Origin: MGBC131033 sp910585655
Lineage (GTDB): Bacteria; Bacillota; Clostridia; Lachnospirales; Lachnospiraceae
Reading direction: 5' to 3'
Assembly (NCBI GenBank): GCA_949502025.1
Contig: CATBCG010000076.1
Coordinates: forward strand, 1 to 24,386
DNA: 24,386 nucleotides
Shown here: positions 15,652 to 21,918 of the stretch, in pieces
How positions within the stretch are numbered: the first letter of the stretch is position 1
Layout of the letters: every line of letters begins with the position of its first letter
The notes under the pieces: model-generated
What the model was told of the DNA's origin: nothing
The model's database searches: none
Seen by the model: the letters and a program-made list of their open reading frames with translations, nothing else
Made by a program: the position numbers and the translations under genes

Positions 15652-16916
15652 AGGAAAAAGAAATCAACCAAGCTATACGGCGGGCTTTTCTTAAAGCTAC
15701 TCCGGATGTTCTCGACTCCATACTCTCCGATTGCAAACAGCAAGAGCAAACGATCCTCTTTCTGCCGCAAAAATCACCTGCTCGCCATTCATTCAAATGG
15801 TCTGTTGGGATAGCGGCTGCCCTGCTTTTGTTCCTGTTTGGAATTACCTGCGGTCAGCTTCTTCCAAGAGGGCAGGCGGTAGCCGCTACGATTTCACTCG
15901 ACGTCAATCCGAGCATTGAAATCAAGGTCAACCCCAAGGAAAAGGTATTGTCTGTCACCGCTCGCAATGAAGAAGCCCGAAACGTGATCGGCGATATGAA
16001 CTTTACCGGAAATTCCCTGGATGTTACGATCAATGCCCTCATTGGCTCCATGCTCCGAAAGGGATATCTGAACGAAACCACTAACTCGATTCTGGTCAGC
16101 GTAGACGACAACGATCCGGTCGAGGGTGCCAAGCTCCAGGAAAAACTCACAAAGGAAATCGATGGGCTCTTGCAGACGGAAACCTTTAGCGGCGCAGTTT
16201 TAAGCCAAACTTTTTCCCCGGACAAAGAGCTGCAGGCTCTGGCGGATACCTATGGCATCACTGCCGGCAAAGCACAGTTGATCCAGCAGATTACCTCTGC
16301 CAACCGTCTGTATCAATTTGAAGATTTGGTTCCTCTTTCTATCAATGAACTAAACCTTTTAACCAAGTCTTCTCAAATGAATTTAGACAATGTCAACTCT
16401 GTGGGAACCGCCAGCGACAAAGCCTATATCGGAGAAAACAACGCCCTTTCAGCGGTTCTTGCCCATGCCGGGCTGAACGAATATGATCTAACCAATCTTT
16501 CCATAGAACTGGAATACGAACATGGTCTTATGGTATATGACATTGATTTTGACTGCCAAGGTTATGAATACGACTATGATGTCGATGCTCTTAGCGGAAC
16601 TATCATCAATTTCAGCCAGGAAGCAGACGACGATTCCAACGACCACGACTGGGGAGATAACGTTCACGATCCTAACGAAAATTCCAATCCTGTCCACAGT
16701 TCCTCCTATATCGGAAACGAGGCTGCTCTCTCTGCTGCTCTTTCTCATGCCGGAGTAGCCGAAGATGAAATCTACAAGCTGGAATGGGAGTTGGATCACG
16801 ACGACGGATATACGTATTATGAAATTGAATTTAAAAGCAACGGGTATGAATATGAATACGAGATTGATGCCTTTGACGGTTCTATTTTAAAGTTTGAAAA
16901 AGAATGGGACGACTAA
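15648..16916 (+). CDS. RsgI-like transmembrane anti-sigma factor with two PepSY-like modules
   Basis: A protein of 422 residues. The cytoplasmic N-terminal domain (1-50) presumably holds the sigma factor, and one membrane helix follows (about 51-70). The extracytoplasmic part starts with SLDVNPSIEIKVNP (83-96), the hallmark of the RsgI juxtamembrane domain. In characterised RsgI proteins the chain self-cleaves at this Asn-Pro (here N87-P88), and regulated proteolysis later frees the sigma factor. Residues 110-250 complete that domain. Then come two modules of about 68 residues (259-326 and 353-422) around YEYEYEIDAFDGSI, separated by an Asp/Asn-rich linker. Canonical RsgI sensors end in carbohydrate-binding domains, so PepSY-like modules here point to a different signal. 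The last module closely matches the last module of the next gene. Confidence 0.88.
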   Translation: MKEKEINQAIRRAFLKATPDVLDSILSDCKQQEQTILFLPQKSPARHSFKWSVGIAAALLLFLFGITCGQLLPRGQAVAATISLDVNPSIEIKVNPKEKVLSVTARNEEARNVIGDMNFTGNSLDVTINALIGSMLRKGYLNETTNSILVSVDDNDPVEGAKLQEKLTKEIDGLLQTETFSGAVLSQTFSPDKELQALADTYGITAGKAQLIQQITSANRLYQFEDLVPLSINELNLLTKSSQMNLDNVNSVGTASDKAYIGENNALSAVLAHAGLNEYDLTNLSIELEYEHGLMVYDIDFDCQGYEYDYDVDALSGTIINFSQEADDDSNDHDWGDNVHDPNENSNPVHSSSYIGNEAALSAALSHAGVAEDEIYKLEWELDHDDGYTYYEIEFKSNGYEYEYEIDAFDGSILKFEKEWDD

Positions 16917-16936
16917 ATACAAATTTTTTTAAAATC

Positions 16937-16967
16937 CATGCAATAAAATCAGTCTCAACTGGATTAA
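16937..16967 (+). promoter_or_regulatory. candidate ECF sigma promoter, copy 2
   Basis: CATGCAATAAAATC (16937-16950), 10 nt, GGATTAA (16961-16967), identical in both blocks and spacing to 15014-15044. It lies 57 nt before the ATG of the secreted PepSY repeat protein. The intervening 10 nt differ, and so does most of the flanking sequence, so the blocks look conserved by selection rather than by recent duplication. Confidence 0.55.
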
Positions 16968-17024
16968 CTATATGAATCTATCTAAACGGACGCTTCCAAC
17001 CTAACACAGAAAGGAATGATGACT

Positions 17025-18326
17025 ATGATAAGAACAACCATCAAGACGCAGCAAAAACAACTTTGGAAAAGAAAGCCTGTAAAGATCGCGGCAGCAGCCT
17101 TCCTTCTAGCCTCCAGTATGACCTGCGGGCATTTTTACCAGACTCAGCATGTTTTGGCAGCAGAGGCTTCTTATATCGGAGAAGCCAAGGCAAAAGCTGC
17201 CGCTCTTTCCCATGCCGGCGTTAAAGAGGCAAATATTACCAGCTACCGCTGTCGGCTTGATTATGACGACGGTTACACCCATTACGACATCGACTTTGAC
17301 TGCCAGGGTTACGAATACGAATATGAAATTGATTCTCTTGACGGCTCTGTTATCAAGTCTGAAAAAGAGAAAATTTCCAAGATTTCCTCCAGCCAGTCAA
17401 AGACTTATATTAAAAAATCGGCTGCTAAAACGGCTGCTCTTAATCATGCTGGTGTCAAAGAAAAAAATATCCAGCATTACCGCTGTAAATTGGACTACGA
17501 CGACGGCGCTGCCGTTTACGAAATTGATTTTGACAGCAAAGGCTATGAATATGAATACGAAATCGATGCTTTAGACGGCTCCGTGCTGAAATCCAAAAAG
17601 GAAAAGCTGGCGGTATCCCCGTCCCATTCTGCCGATGAGAGTACCTCTCGTATCGGTAAGAAAAAGGCTCAGACTGCCGCTTTTACCCATGCCGGCGTAA
17701 CTGCTAAAAATGTTCAAAACTATCGTTGCAAACTGGATTACGAAGACGGTTATCCTGTCTATGAAATCGACTTTGACTGCAGAGGCTATGAATATGATTA
17801 TGAAATCGATGCTTTAGACGGCTCCGTATTAAAGTCCAAAAAGGAAATGATTACCGACGCCGTTTCCAACCAGTCCGGCACTTATATTGGGGAAGAAAAG
17901 GCAAAATCCGCCGCTCTTTCCCATGCAGGAGTAAAGGAGAAAAACATCAAAAGCTACCGCTGTAAGTTAGACTACGACGATGGTTATTCCCAGTACGAAA
18001 TCGACTTTATCTGCGGCAACTATGAATATGAATACGAGATTGATTCGATTGACGGATCCATCCTCAAGCATGAAAAGGAAAAAATCAAAAAAACGCCTTC
18101 TACTCAAGGTAATTCCTACATCGGAGAGACAAAAGCTACCACTGCTGCCCTCTCCCATGCCGGCGTATCCAAAAGTAAGCTCCGGAAGCTGAAATGCGAG
18201 CTGGAGCATGACGATGGTCAGACCTTTTATGAAGTAGAATTTGAATCCGGCAAATATGAGTATGAGTACGAAATCGACGCTTTCGACGGTTCTATTTTAA
18301 AGTTTGAAAAGGATTTGGATGACTAA
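17025..18326 (+). CDS. secreted protein of five tandem PepSY-like modules
   Basis: A protein of 433 residues. Its basic N-terminus and hydrophobic stretch (IAAAAFLLASS) with likely cleavage at VLA-AEA form a signal peptide, and no other membrane segment or wall anchor is visible. The rest is five modules of about 68 residues on a 78-residue period. Each opens with (S/T)YIG and AAxxHAGV, has a YRCKLDYDDG block, then YEYEYEID and LDGSVLKSEKEK, a beta/alpha pattern like PepSY domains. These are known in other proteins as peptidase-inhibitory or sensory modules. Modules 1, 3 and 4 hold two cysteines each. I prefer the ATG at 17025, since AAGGA lies 9 nt before it; ATGs at 17016 and 17019 are too close. 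It shares modules and a promoter-like element with the upstream sigma/anti-sigma pair, so it is probably a target of that sigma factor and perhaps a ligand or competitor for the sensor. Confidence 0.9.
   Translation: MIRTTIKTQQKQLWKRKPVKIAAAAFLLASSMTCGHFYQTQHVLAAEASYIGEAKAKAAALSHAGVKEANITSYRCRLDYDDGYTHYDIDFDCQGYEYEYEIDSLDGSVIKSEKEKISKISSSQSKTYIKKSAAKTAALNHAGVKEKNIQHYRCKLDYDDGAAVYEIDFDSKGYEYEYEIDALDGSVLKSKKEKLAVSPSHSADESTSRIGKKKAQTAAFTHAGVTAKNVQNYRCKLDYEDGYPVYEIDFDCRGYEYDYEIDALDGSVLKSKKEMITDAVSNQSGTYIGEEKAKSAALSHAGVKEKNIKSYRCKLDYDDGYSQYEIDFICGNYEYEYEIDSIDGSILKHEKEKIKKTPSTQGNSYIGETKATTAALSHAGVSKSKLRKLKCELEHDDGQTFYEVEFESGKYEYEYEIDAFDGSILKFEKDLDD
17169..18323 (+). repeat. five tandem module-coding repeats of about 234 bp
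   Basis: Module-coding units begin at about 17169, 17403, 17646, 17880 and 18114 (period 234, 243, 234, 234). Protein similarity is high throughout. At DNA level, units 2 and 3 still share an uninterrupted stretch of more than 20 bases around the codons for EIDALDGSV, so part of the array is recent. Related units lie at about 16422-16625 and 16704-16913 in the upstream gene. Confidence 0.9.
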
Positions 18327-18368
18327 GTTATCATCTAATAATCTCTCCACCTTATAAAATTTCTAAAG

Positions 18369-18426
18369 AAGGGGCTGTCGCTTTAAGAAAAATATTCAAT
18401 CCTTATTGCGACAGCCCCTTATTTTT
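18369..18426. terminator. bidirectional terminator between the PepSY repeat gene and the MATE gene
   Basis: AAGGGGCTGTCGC and GCGACAGCCCCTT form a perfect 13-bp stem around a 26-nt loop. On the plus strand ATTTTT follows, ending the PepSY repeat transcript. It lies 8 nt beyond the stop of the convergent MATE gene and, read from that side, has a weaker T-rich tail, so it may serve both. Confidence 0.9.
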
Positions 18427-18433
18427 AGGGTCT

Positions 18434-19795
18434 TCAGGAGGATTTTAACAGTTTCTTTTTCCAGTTTCCCATATAATAATATCCAAGCTGCAAAAGCGCC
18501 GAAGCCGCCCATGCCATCGGCCAGGCAAACCAGATTGCATGATAACCGGAAAGACGGGCAAGGAAGAATGCAGCCGCCACCTTAACCCCCAGTTCTAAAA
18601 AACTAGCTGCCATAGGGATCGCCACAATCCCCATTCCACGCAAAGTATTGGTATAAATATAAACCAGGCTGCCGAGTATATAAAAGGCTGCTACGATTTT
18701 CAAATATTCGCTGGCTATCCCAATTACTTCCGCTTCTGCGTCCGATACCATCAACTGTACAATAAACCGCCCTCCAACGATCAACAGCAATCCAATCAAT
18801 CCACACACCAAAAACCCAAGCAGCGATGCTTTCTTTACGCCCTCTTGAATACGCTCTGTCTTTCCCGCTCCAAAGTTCTGACCGGCATATGTGGACATAG
18901 CGTTTCCAATCGCCATCATCGGCTGCATCCCTATCTGATCCACCTTATTGGCGGCGGCATATCCTGCCACCACGGAAGAACCAAACGGATTGATAATACT
19001 CTGTACTGCCATCATCCCAAAAGACGTAAAAATATTTTGAATTGACATTGGAATCCCAATCCGCAGGACATTTTTTACGATCGTACCATAAAGCCGCAAT
19101 TCCTTCCGCGAATAGCGCATATATGGAAATCCCTGGTAAATTCGTATAACACAAAATATCGTCGAAAGCGCCTGTGCAATCGCAGTTGCCAGAGCTACGC
19201 CCATAACTCCCATATCAAATACAATCACAAATACCAAATCCAAAACAATATTAATCAGGGAGGAAATAATCAGCGCATAAAGCGGCGTTTTGCTGTCCCC
19301 ACAGGAACGCAGCATATTAGAAGCCATATTGTAGGAAATCGGCGCCAGGCACGTCGCAAAATTAAAGGTCAAATACAATGCGGCATCCTTCATAATATTT
19401 TCCGGAGTATGTAAAAGCACCAGCACCGGACGGGAAAGAGCGATTCCAATCACACCCAAAATCGCCGCCATCAGCACAGAAAGCACCGAGGCTGTAGCTG
19501 CCGTCTTTTTTAACATCTCTTCCTGCTTTCCACCGAAAAACTGCGCCGTCACTACCGAAATCCCCACTGTAAACCCAATAATAACCGATATCATCAAAAA
19601 CAACACGGCTCCCGTGGCGCCGATTGCCGCAAACGCGTCTACCCCTACAAACCTTCCGACTACAATCGAATCCACCATACTGTAAAATTGCTGGAAAATA
19701 TTTCCTAACAACATTGGCAGGGTAAACGACAGCAAGAGCTGAAATGGATTCCCCTGCGTCATATCAATCGAACTTTTCTTTCCTTTTTCACTCAT
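18434..19795 (-). CDS. MATE family efflux transporter
   Basis: A membrane protein of 453 residues, full length for the family, with about twelve helices in two six-helix halves. The N-terminal segment GNPFQLLLSFTLPMLLGNIFQQFYSMVDSIVVGRFVG is characteristic of the MATE N-lobe, and FGSSVVAGYAAANKVDQI opens the second half. Such carriers expel cationic drugs or metabolites using Na+ or H+. I chose the ATG at 19795, with AAGGAG 10 nt upstream; a GTG three codons earlier sits on top of that site. A consensus promoter (19923-19951) and a hairpin-bearing leader of about 120 nt precede it. The substrate cannot be predicted. Confidence 0.95.
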   Translation of the reverse strand: MSEKGKKSSIDMTQGNPFQLLLSFTLPMLLGNIFQQFYSMVDSIVVGRFVGVDAFAAIGATGAVLFLMISVIIGFTVGISVVTAQFFGGKQEEMLKKTAATASVLSVLMAAILGVIGIALSRPVLVLLHTPENIMKDAALYLTFNFATCLAPISYNMASNMLRSCGDSKTPLYALIISSLINIVLDLVFVIVFDMGVMGVALATAIAQALSTIFCVIRIYQGFPYMRYSRKELRLYGTIVKNVLRIGIPMSIQNIFTSFGMMAVQSIINPFGSSVVAGYAAANKVDQIGMQPMMAIGNAMSTYAGQNFGAGKTERIQEGVKKASLLGFLVCGLIGLLLIVGGRFIVQLMVSDAEAEVIGIASEYLKIVAAFYILGSLVYIYTNTLRGMGIVAIPMAASFLELGVKVAAAFFLARLSGYHAIWFAWPMAWAASALLQLGYYYMGNWKKKLLKSS

Positions 19796-19853
19796 GTGAT
19801 ACACGCTCCTTTACACATACGTTTTGTCTGTATGCGTACTTTCCGTGTATAAA

Positions 19854-19886
19854 GGCAGCCGTTCTACTTTCAGTAGGTCGGCTGCC
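19854..19886 (-). promoter_or_regulatory. leader hairpin of the MATE transcript
   Basis: GGCAGCCG and CGGCTGCC form an 8-bp outer stem, with an inner CTACT/AGTAG stem. TTTATA follows on the minus strand, a poor U-run. The hairpin is flanked on both sides by the direct repeat GGAAAGTACG. It may be a weak attenuator or a protein-binding leader. Confidence 0.4.
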
Positions 19887-19922
19887 TTCTTTACGTACTT
19901 TCCGCACAGATTTTGCGGGGCT

Positions 19923-19951
19923 ATTATATCATAAAAATATAGGGGCGTCAA
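19923..19951 (-). promoter_or_regulatory. consensus promoter of the MATE gene
   Basis: Minus strand: TTGACG (19951-19946), 17 bp, TATAAT (19928-19923). The predicted start is near 19916, giving a leader of about 120 nt that contains the hairpin at 19854-19886. Confidence 0.8.
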
Positions 19952-20003
19952 TATGTAGATGTTTTTTTGACAAGGAAACTTTGAACCCAGAATAAAAAAC
20001 TCG

Positions 20004-20032
20004 TTGCTTTTCCACCAAACTTATGTTATATT
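20004..20032 (+). promoter_or_regulatory. promoter of the antisense RNA
   Basis: Plus strand: TTGCTT (20004-20009), 17 bp, TATATT (20027-20032). It points toward the terminator at 20104-20142, so the unit is only about 100 nt long. Confidence 0.55.
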
Positions 20033-20038
20033 GAATAT

Positions 20039-20142
20039 GAAAAAGGGAAAGCCAGAGAAGCGGCCTACCCTCAAACAGTGTGTTGCTACCGCTAAAGGCG
20101 GTCAGCCGTCACTATTCGCAGTAGTGGCGGCTATTTTCTTTT
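20039..20142 (+). ncRNA. candidate type I antitoxin antisense RNA (RatA-like arrangement)
   Basis: A promoter at 20004-20032 and a strong terminator bound this RNA of about 100 nt. The terminator stem AGCCGTCACTA/TAGTGGCGGCT (20104-20132, one G-U pair) is followed by TTTTCTTTT. Its 3' end overlaps, on the opposite strand, the last codons and 3' region of the 37-residue toxin-like ORF. This is the convergent geometry known for TxpA/RatA. A 66-codon frame crosses the region, but it is likely fortuitous because it has no ribosome binding site and contains the terminator. Confidence 0.58.
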
Positions 20143-20225
20143 ATATCGAAAATCTCATAGCAAAGACCTACAAGGGCAACAATGAGGATACAAAATTGGA
20201 ATAACTCCGCATATGTAACATACAT
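20112..20225 (-). CDS. holin-like type I toxin peptide (37 aa)
   Basis: A peptide of 37 residues: short N-terminus MYVTYAELFQF, one hydrophobic helix (CILIVALVGLCYEIF) and a polar tail. This is the pattern of the small holin-like toxins of Bacillota (TxpA/BsrG type), which insert in the membrane. GGAGGG lies 7 nt before the ATG but is locked in a perfect 6-bp hairpin. The stop codon falls inside the terminator stem of a convergent RNA. Together these features indicate a type I toxin-antitoxin locus, probably carried by the prophage remnant next to it. The frame is open further upstream, but only this ATG has a ribosome binding site. Confidence 0.7.
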   Translation of the reverse strand: MYVTYAELFQFCILIVALVGLCYEIFDIKENSRHYCE

Positions 20226-20232
20226 TGTATCG

Positions 20233-20250
20233 CCCTCCGAAGATGGAGGG
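20233..20250 (-). promoter_or_regulatory. hairpin hiding the toxin ribosome binding site
   Basis: CCCTCC-ATCTTC-GGAGGG is a perfect 6-bp stem with a 6-nt loop, and its 3' arm is the toxin Shine-Dalgarno. Type I toxin mRNAs commonly sequester this site until processing. Further small stems lie upstream in the leader. Confidence 0.5.
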
Positions 20251-20298
20251 TAAGCCGCCTGGCTCCCTGGTTTTCCCAGCGGGATTTCTCCCATATTT

Positions 20299-20326
20299 AT
20301 TCTAACATACTTGTCCCATTTTTCAA
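20299..20326 (-). promoter_or_regulatory. promoter of the toxin mRNA
   Basis: Minus strand: TTGAAA (20326-20321), 16 bp, TAGAAT (20304-20299), preceded by TG at the extended -10 position. The predicted start is near 20292, about 67 nt before the toxin ATG. It begins right where the phage fragment ends. Confidence 0.5.
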
Positions 20327-20334
20327 GCATTTTT

Positions 20335-20619
20335 TCAGTTCGCAACCACCCCGTCCATCTGCTGGAACTTCTCTGGCAAATCCCAACTATCAAACGTGCC
20401 GGAAAGCTCCTTATCTAACAGTTCCTCACCTGCTTTAAACTTCGCCAATGTAAACTTATCGCACAGACACCCTTGATGGATAATCATTTGGCGTCCCAAG
20501 GTAGACTTTGGATCTTCATTGCTTACCTGAATTTCAAATCTTGGCATGACCCCCGTTTTTTGGTAGGTATTCGCTGTCTTAATGGAGCCGTTCCCGGTTG
20601 CTTTCTTGTTTTTACTCAT
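20335..20619 (-). pseudogene. phage tail-tube-like fragment
   Basis: An open frame of 94 residues. From about residue 25 on (RFEIQVSNEDPKSTLGRQ, later DKELSGTFDSWDLPEKF) it resembles the C-terminal part of XkdM-type tail tube proteins of siphophages and PBSX-like elements. The first 24 residues do not fit. The intact protein is usually about 140 residues and follows a series of head and connector genes. Here it sits directly behind a head-morphogenesis fragment, overlapping it by 8 bases. I read this as the product of an internal prophage deletion. The tail-tube assignment is moderate. Confidence 0.5.
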
Positions 20620-21067
20620 TTTGTTTTACCTTTCCGTCCATTTCCTGACAAATCTCCGATGTATGAGAATCCAAGGTTGCCAGGATTTGGTACTGCTCCA
20701 CATCCAAATCCTGAAAACAATCCTTCTGGGCAGCAGAACTGAAATAAGCCTCCTCCGTCATCACCAACCGTCCGGCGTTATGCTTGGAATTGTTCATCTT
20801 CTTGGCAATCGTGTCAATCGCTTTTTGTGGGTCTGCTCCCAGCAGGATGTTCTGCGTCAACTCCTTATGAACCTCCGCAATCAGCTTCTGCTTATTTCCC
20901 CAAATCCGTTCTGAAAAATTCTTTCCATCCACTGCCCAAGGCTTGCTGATCACCTTTTCTACCTGACTCTGGTCTATCCCTGCAATATCCCAGCCTATCT
21001 GAAAACCCTTTTGCAACTCATAGGCAGTATGATAGTAGCCGTCCAAATAAAGGAGGTTCTTATGCAA
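20612..21067 (-). pseudogene. phage head morphogenesis (minor capsid) protein fragment
   Basis: An open frame of 151 residues with the C-terminal domain of phage minor capsid/SPP1 gp7-like proteins: YYHTAYELQKGF, then KPWAVDGKNFSERIWG, then GRLVMTEEAYFSSAAQKD, then LATLDSHTSEICQEMDGKV. The normal continuation toward a Gly-Val-Thr-Ala-Pro-Pro block is missing after DGKV, and the N-terminal half is missing too, so it is broken at both ends. It marks an ancient prophage oriented to the minus strand. The TTG at 21067 overlaps the ribosome binding site of a plus-strand HicB remnant and is unlikely to be a true start. Confidence 0.7.
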
Positions 21068-21250
21068 TTAACTTATCCTGCTTGTTTTTATCCTGATGAA
21101 GAACAAGAGGGGTCTTATGCCGTAGTAGTTCCAGACCTTCCCGGATGTGTCAGCGGAGGCAACACTGTATGTATAGCCATATCCAGGAAGAAGGGCTCCG
21201 TTTCATTTACCCGTGTGGGGCAAGGCACGTCCTTTTTGAGGAAGTCCTAG
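21062..21250 (+). pseudogene. truncated HicB-family antitoxin
   Basis: An ATG with AAAGGAGG 5 nt upstream opens 35 residues of typical HicB N-terminal sequence (MQLTYPACFYPDEE, then SYAVVVPDLPGCVSGGNT). The similarity stops abruptly at about 21166 and the frame ends at 21250 with unrelated residues. The DNA-binding half is missing and no hicA gene is visible, so this is a remnant cut by a recombination event. A different frame from 21169 to 21264 encodes 31 residues (MYSHIQEEGLRFIYPCGA onward) that I cannot place. Confidence 0.6.
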
Positions 21251-21295
21251 CTTTAGTAGCATAGGCGCATTGTGCAGTTTTTTAAATTTGCTCAT

Positions 21296-21565
21296 TTATA
21301 GATTTAAACTTAATTCCACTGAAATTTCAGTGACCGAAAAGCCCTGCGTCCTCATCAGCAACGCTTGGAGCGTGAGCTTGTCCAACTGATGCAGCTCTTG
21401 GTACAGCACTGCATTTTCAATGCTGTCCAAAAATTCCTCAACCGTTTTTATTTCGTGCTGTGCCGTGTCCTCTGCGACTTCCTCAAGATATGTACCTGCA
21501 TCCTGCAATTTCTCATAGTACCGTCTGTCGGAATTGAATACCGCCCAATCATGGACATGAAGCTT
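21296..21565 (-). pseudogene. sigma-70-like region 4 fragment
   Basis: An open frame without a proper start (bounded upstream by TAA at 21568-21566). It reads DWAVFNSDRRYYEKL, then a long acidic stretch, then LDKLTLQALLMRTQGFSV and TEISVELSLNL before the stop. The end resembles the first helices of a sigma region 4 helix-turn-helix that is cut off before the recognition helix. Such sigma-like proteins are common in integrative elements. A decayed fragment is the best reading, with low certainty on the family. Confidence 0.4.
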
Positions 21566-21572
21566 TTATCGC

Positions 21573-21601
21573 CCACCAAATCGTCGTTTTTTATTTGGTG
21601 G
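21573..21601. other. 9-bp perfect inverted repeat
   Basis: CCACCAAAT and ATTTGGTGG flank an 11-nt T-rich loop. It lies between the sigma-like fragment and the truncated 54-codon ORF. It could be a terminator scar, an element end or a recombination site. No target duplication is visible to support an insertion. Confidence 0.35.
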
Positions 21602-21753
21602 AGACGAGTTTGTTATGTAAAAAACAAATTAGGATTGCTCACACGTTCATTGGCTCTGCATCTAAAGTGTCTGGCTCTTTGATGACTGGTACTTGTATAT
21701 TTTGTGTCCAATCAAAACTTTTTGCTTGCACTTCCGATAGTAGGAGGGAGATA

Positions 21754-21918
21754 CTAAAGCCTTTTAACATTAATTTTTCTTTGCTCAATATTTTTTTCGT
21801 ATTGACGAATAATAGAGTCATTTAGTTCTTGGCTGGGTTTTTGTTTTATTCTAAGTGCTTTTCTCAATAACAGTTCTATCTCGTTTTTATTGTTATTGCC
21901 TTTTGAATGATTCTTCAT
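21754..21918 (-). CDS. 54-codon ORF coupled to the amidase, probably a truncated anti-sigma-like protein
   Basis: The ATG at 21918 overlaps the amidase stop by ATGA, so translation is coupled. The 54 residues (NNNKNEIELLLRKALRIK, then KPSQELNDSIIRQYEKN) resemble the cytoplasmic N-terminal segment of membrane anti-sigma or DUF4179-like proteins, which normally runs into a transmembrane helix. Here a TAG falls exactly where the helix should begin. A different frame continues with a short hydrophobic stretch (GFSISLLLSEV) and ends at 21639. A frameshift or deletion has probably truncated the gene; a genuine small protein is the alternative. Confidence 0.45.
   Translation of the reverse strand: MKNHSKGNNNKNEIELLLRKALRIKQKPSQELNDSIIRQYEKNIEQRKINVKRL

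Noticed and set aside
20004..20204. A 66-codon plus-strand frame (MLFHQTYVILNMKKG onward)
   Set aside because: It lies on the promoter and terminator hairpin of the antisense RNA and has no ribosome binding site at its start, so it is better read as the noncoding antitoxin.
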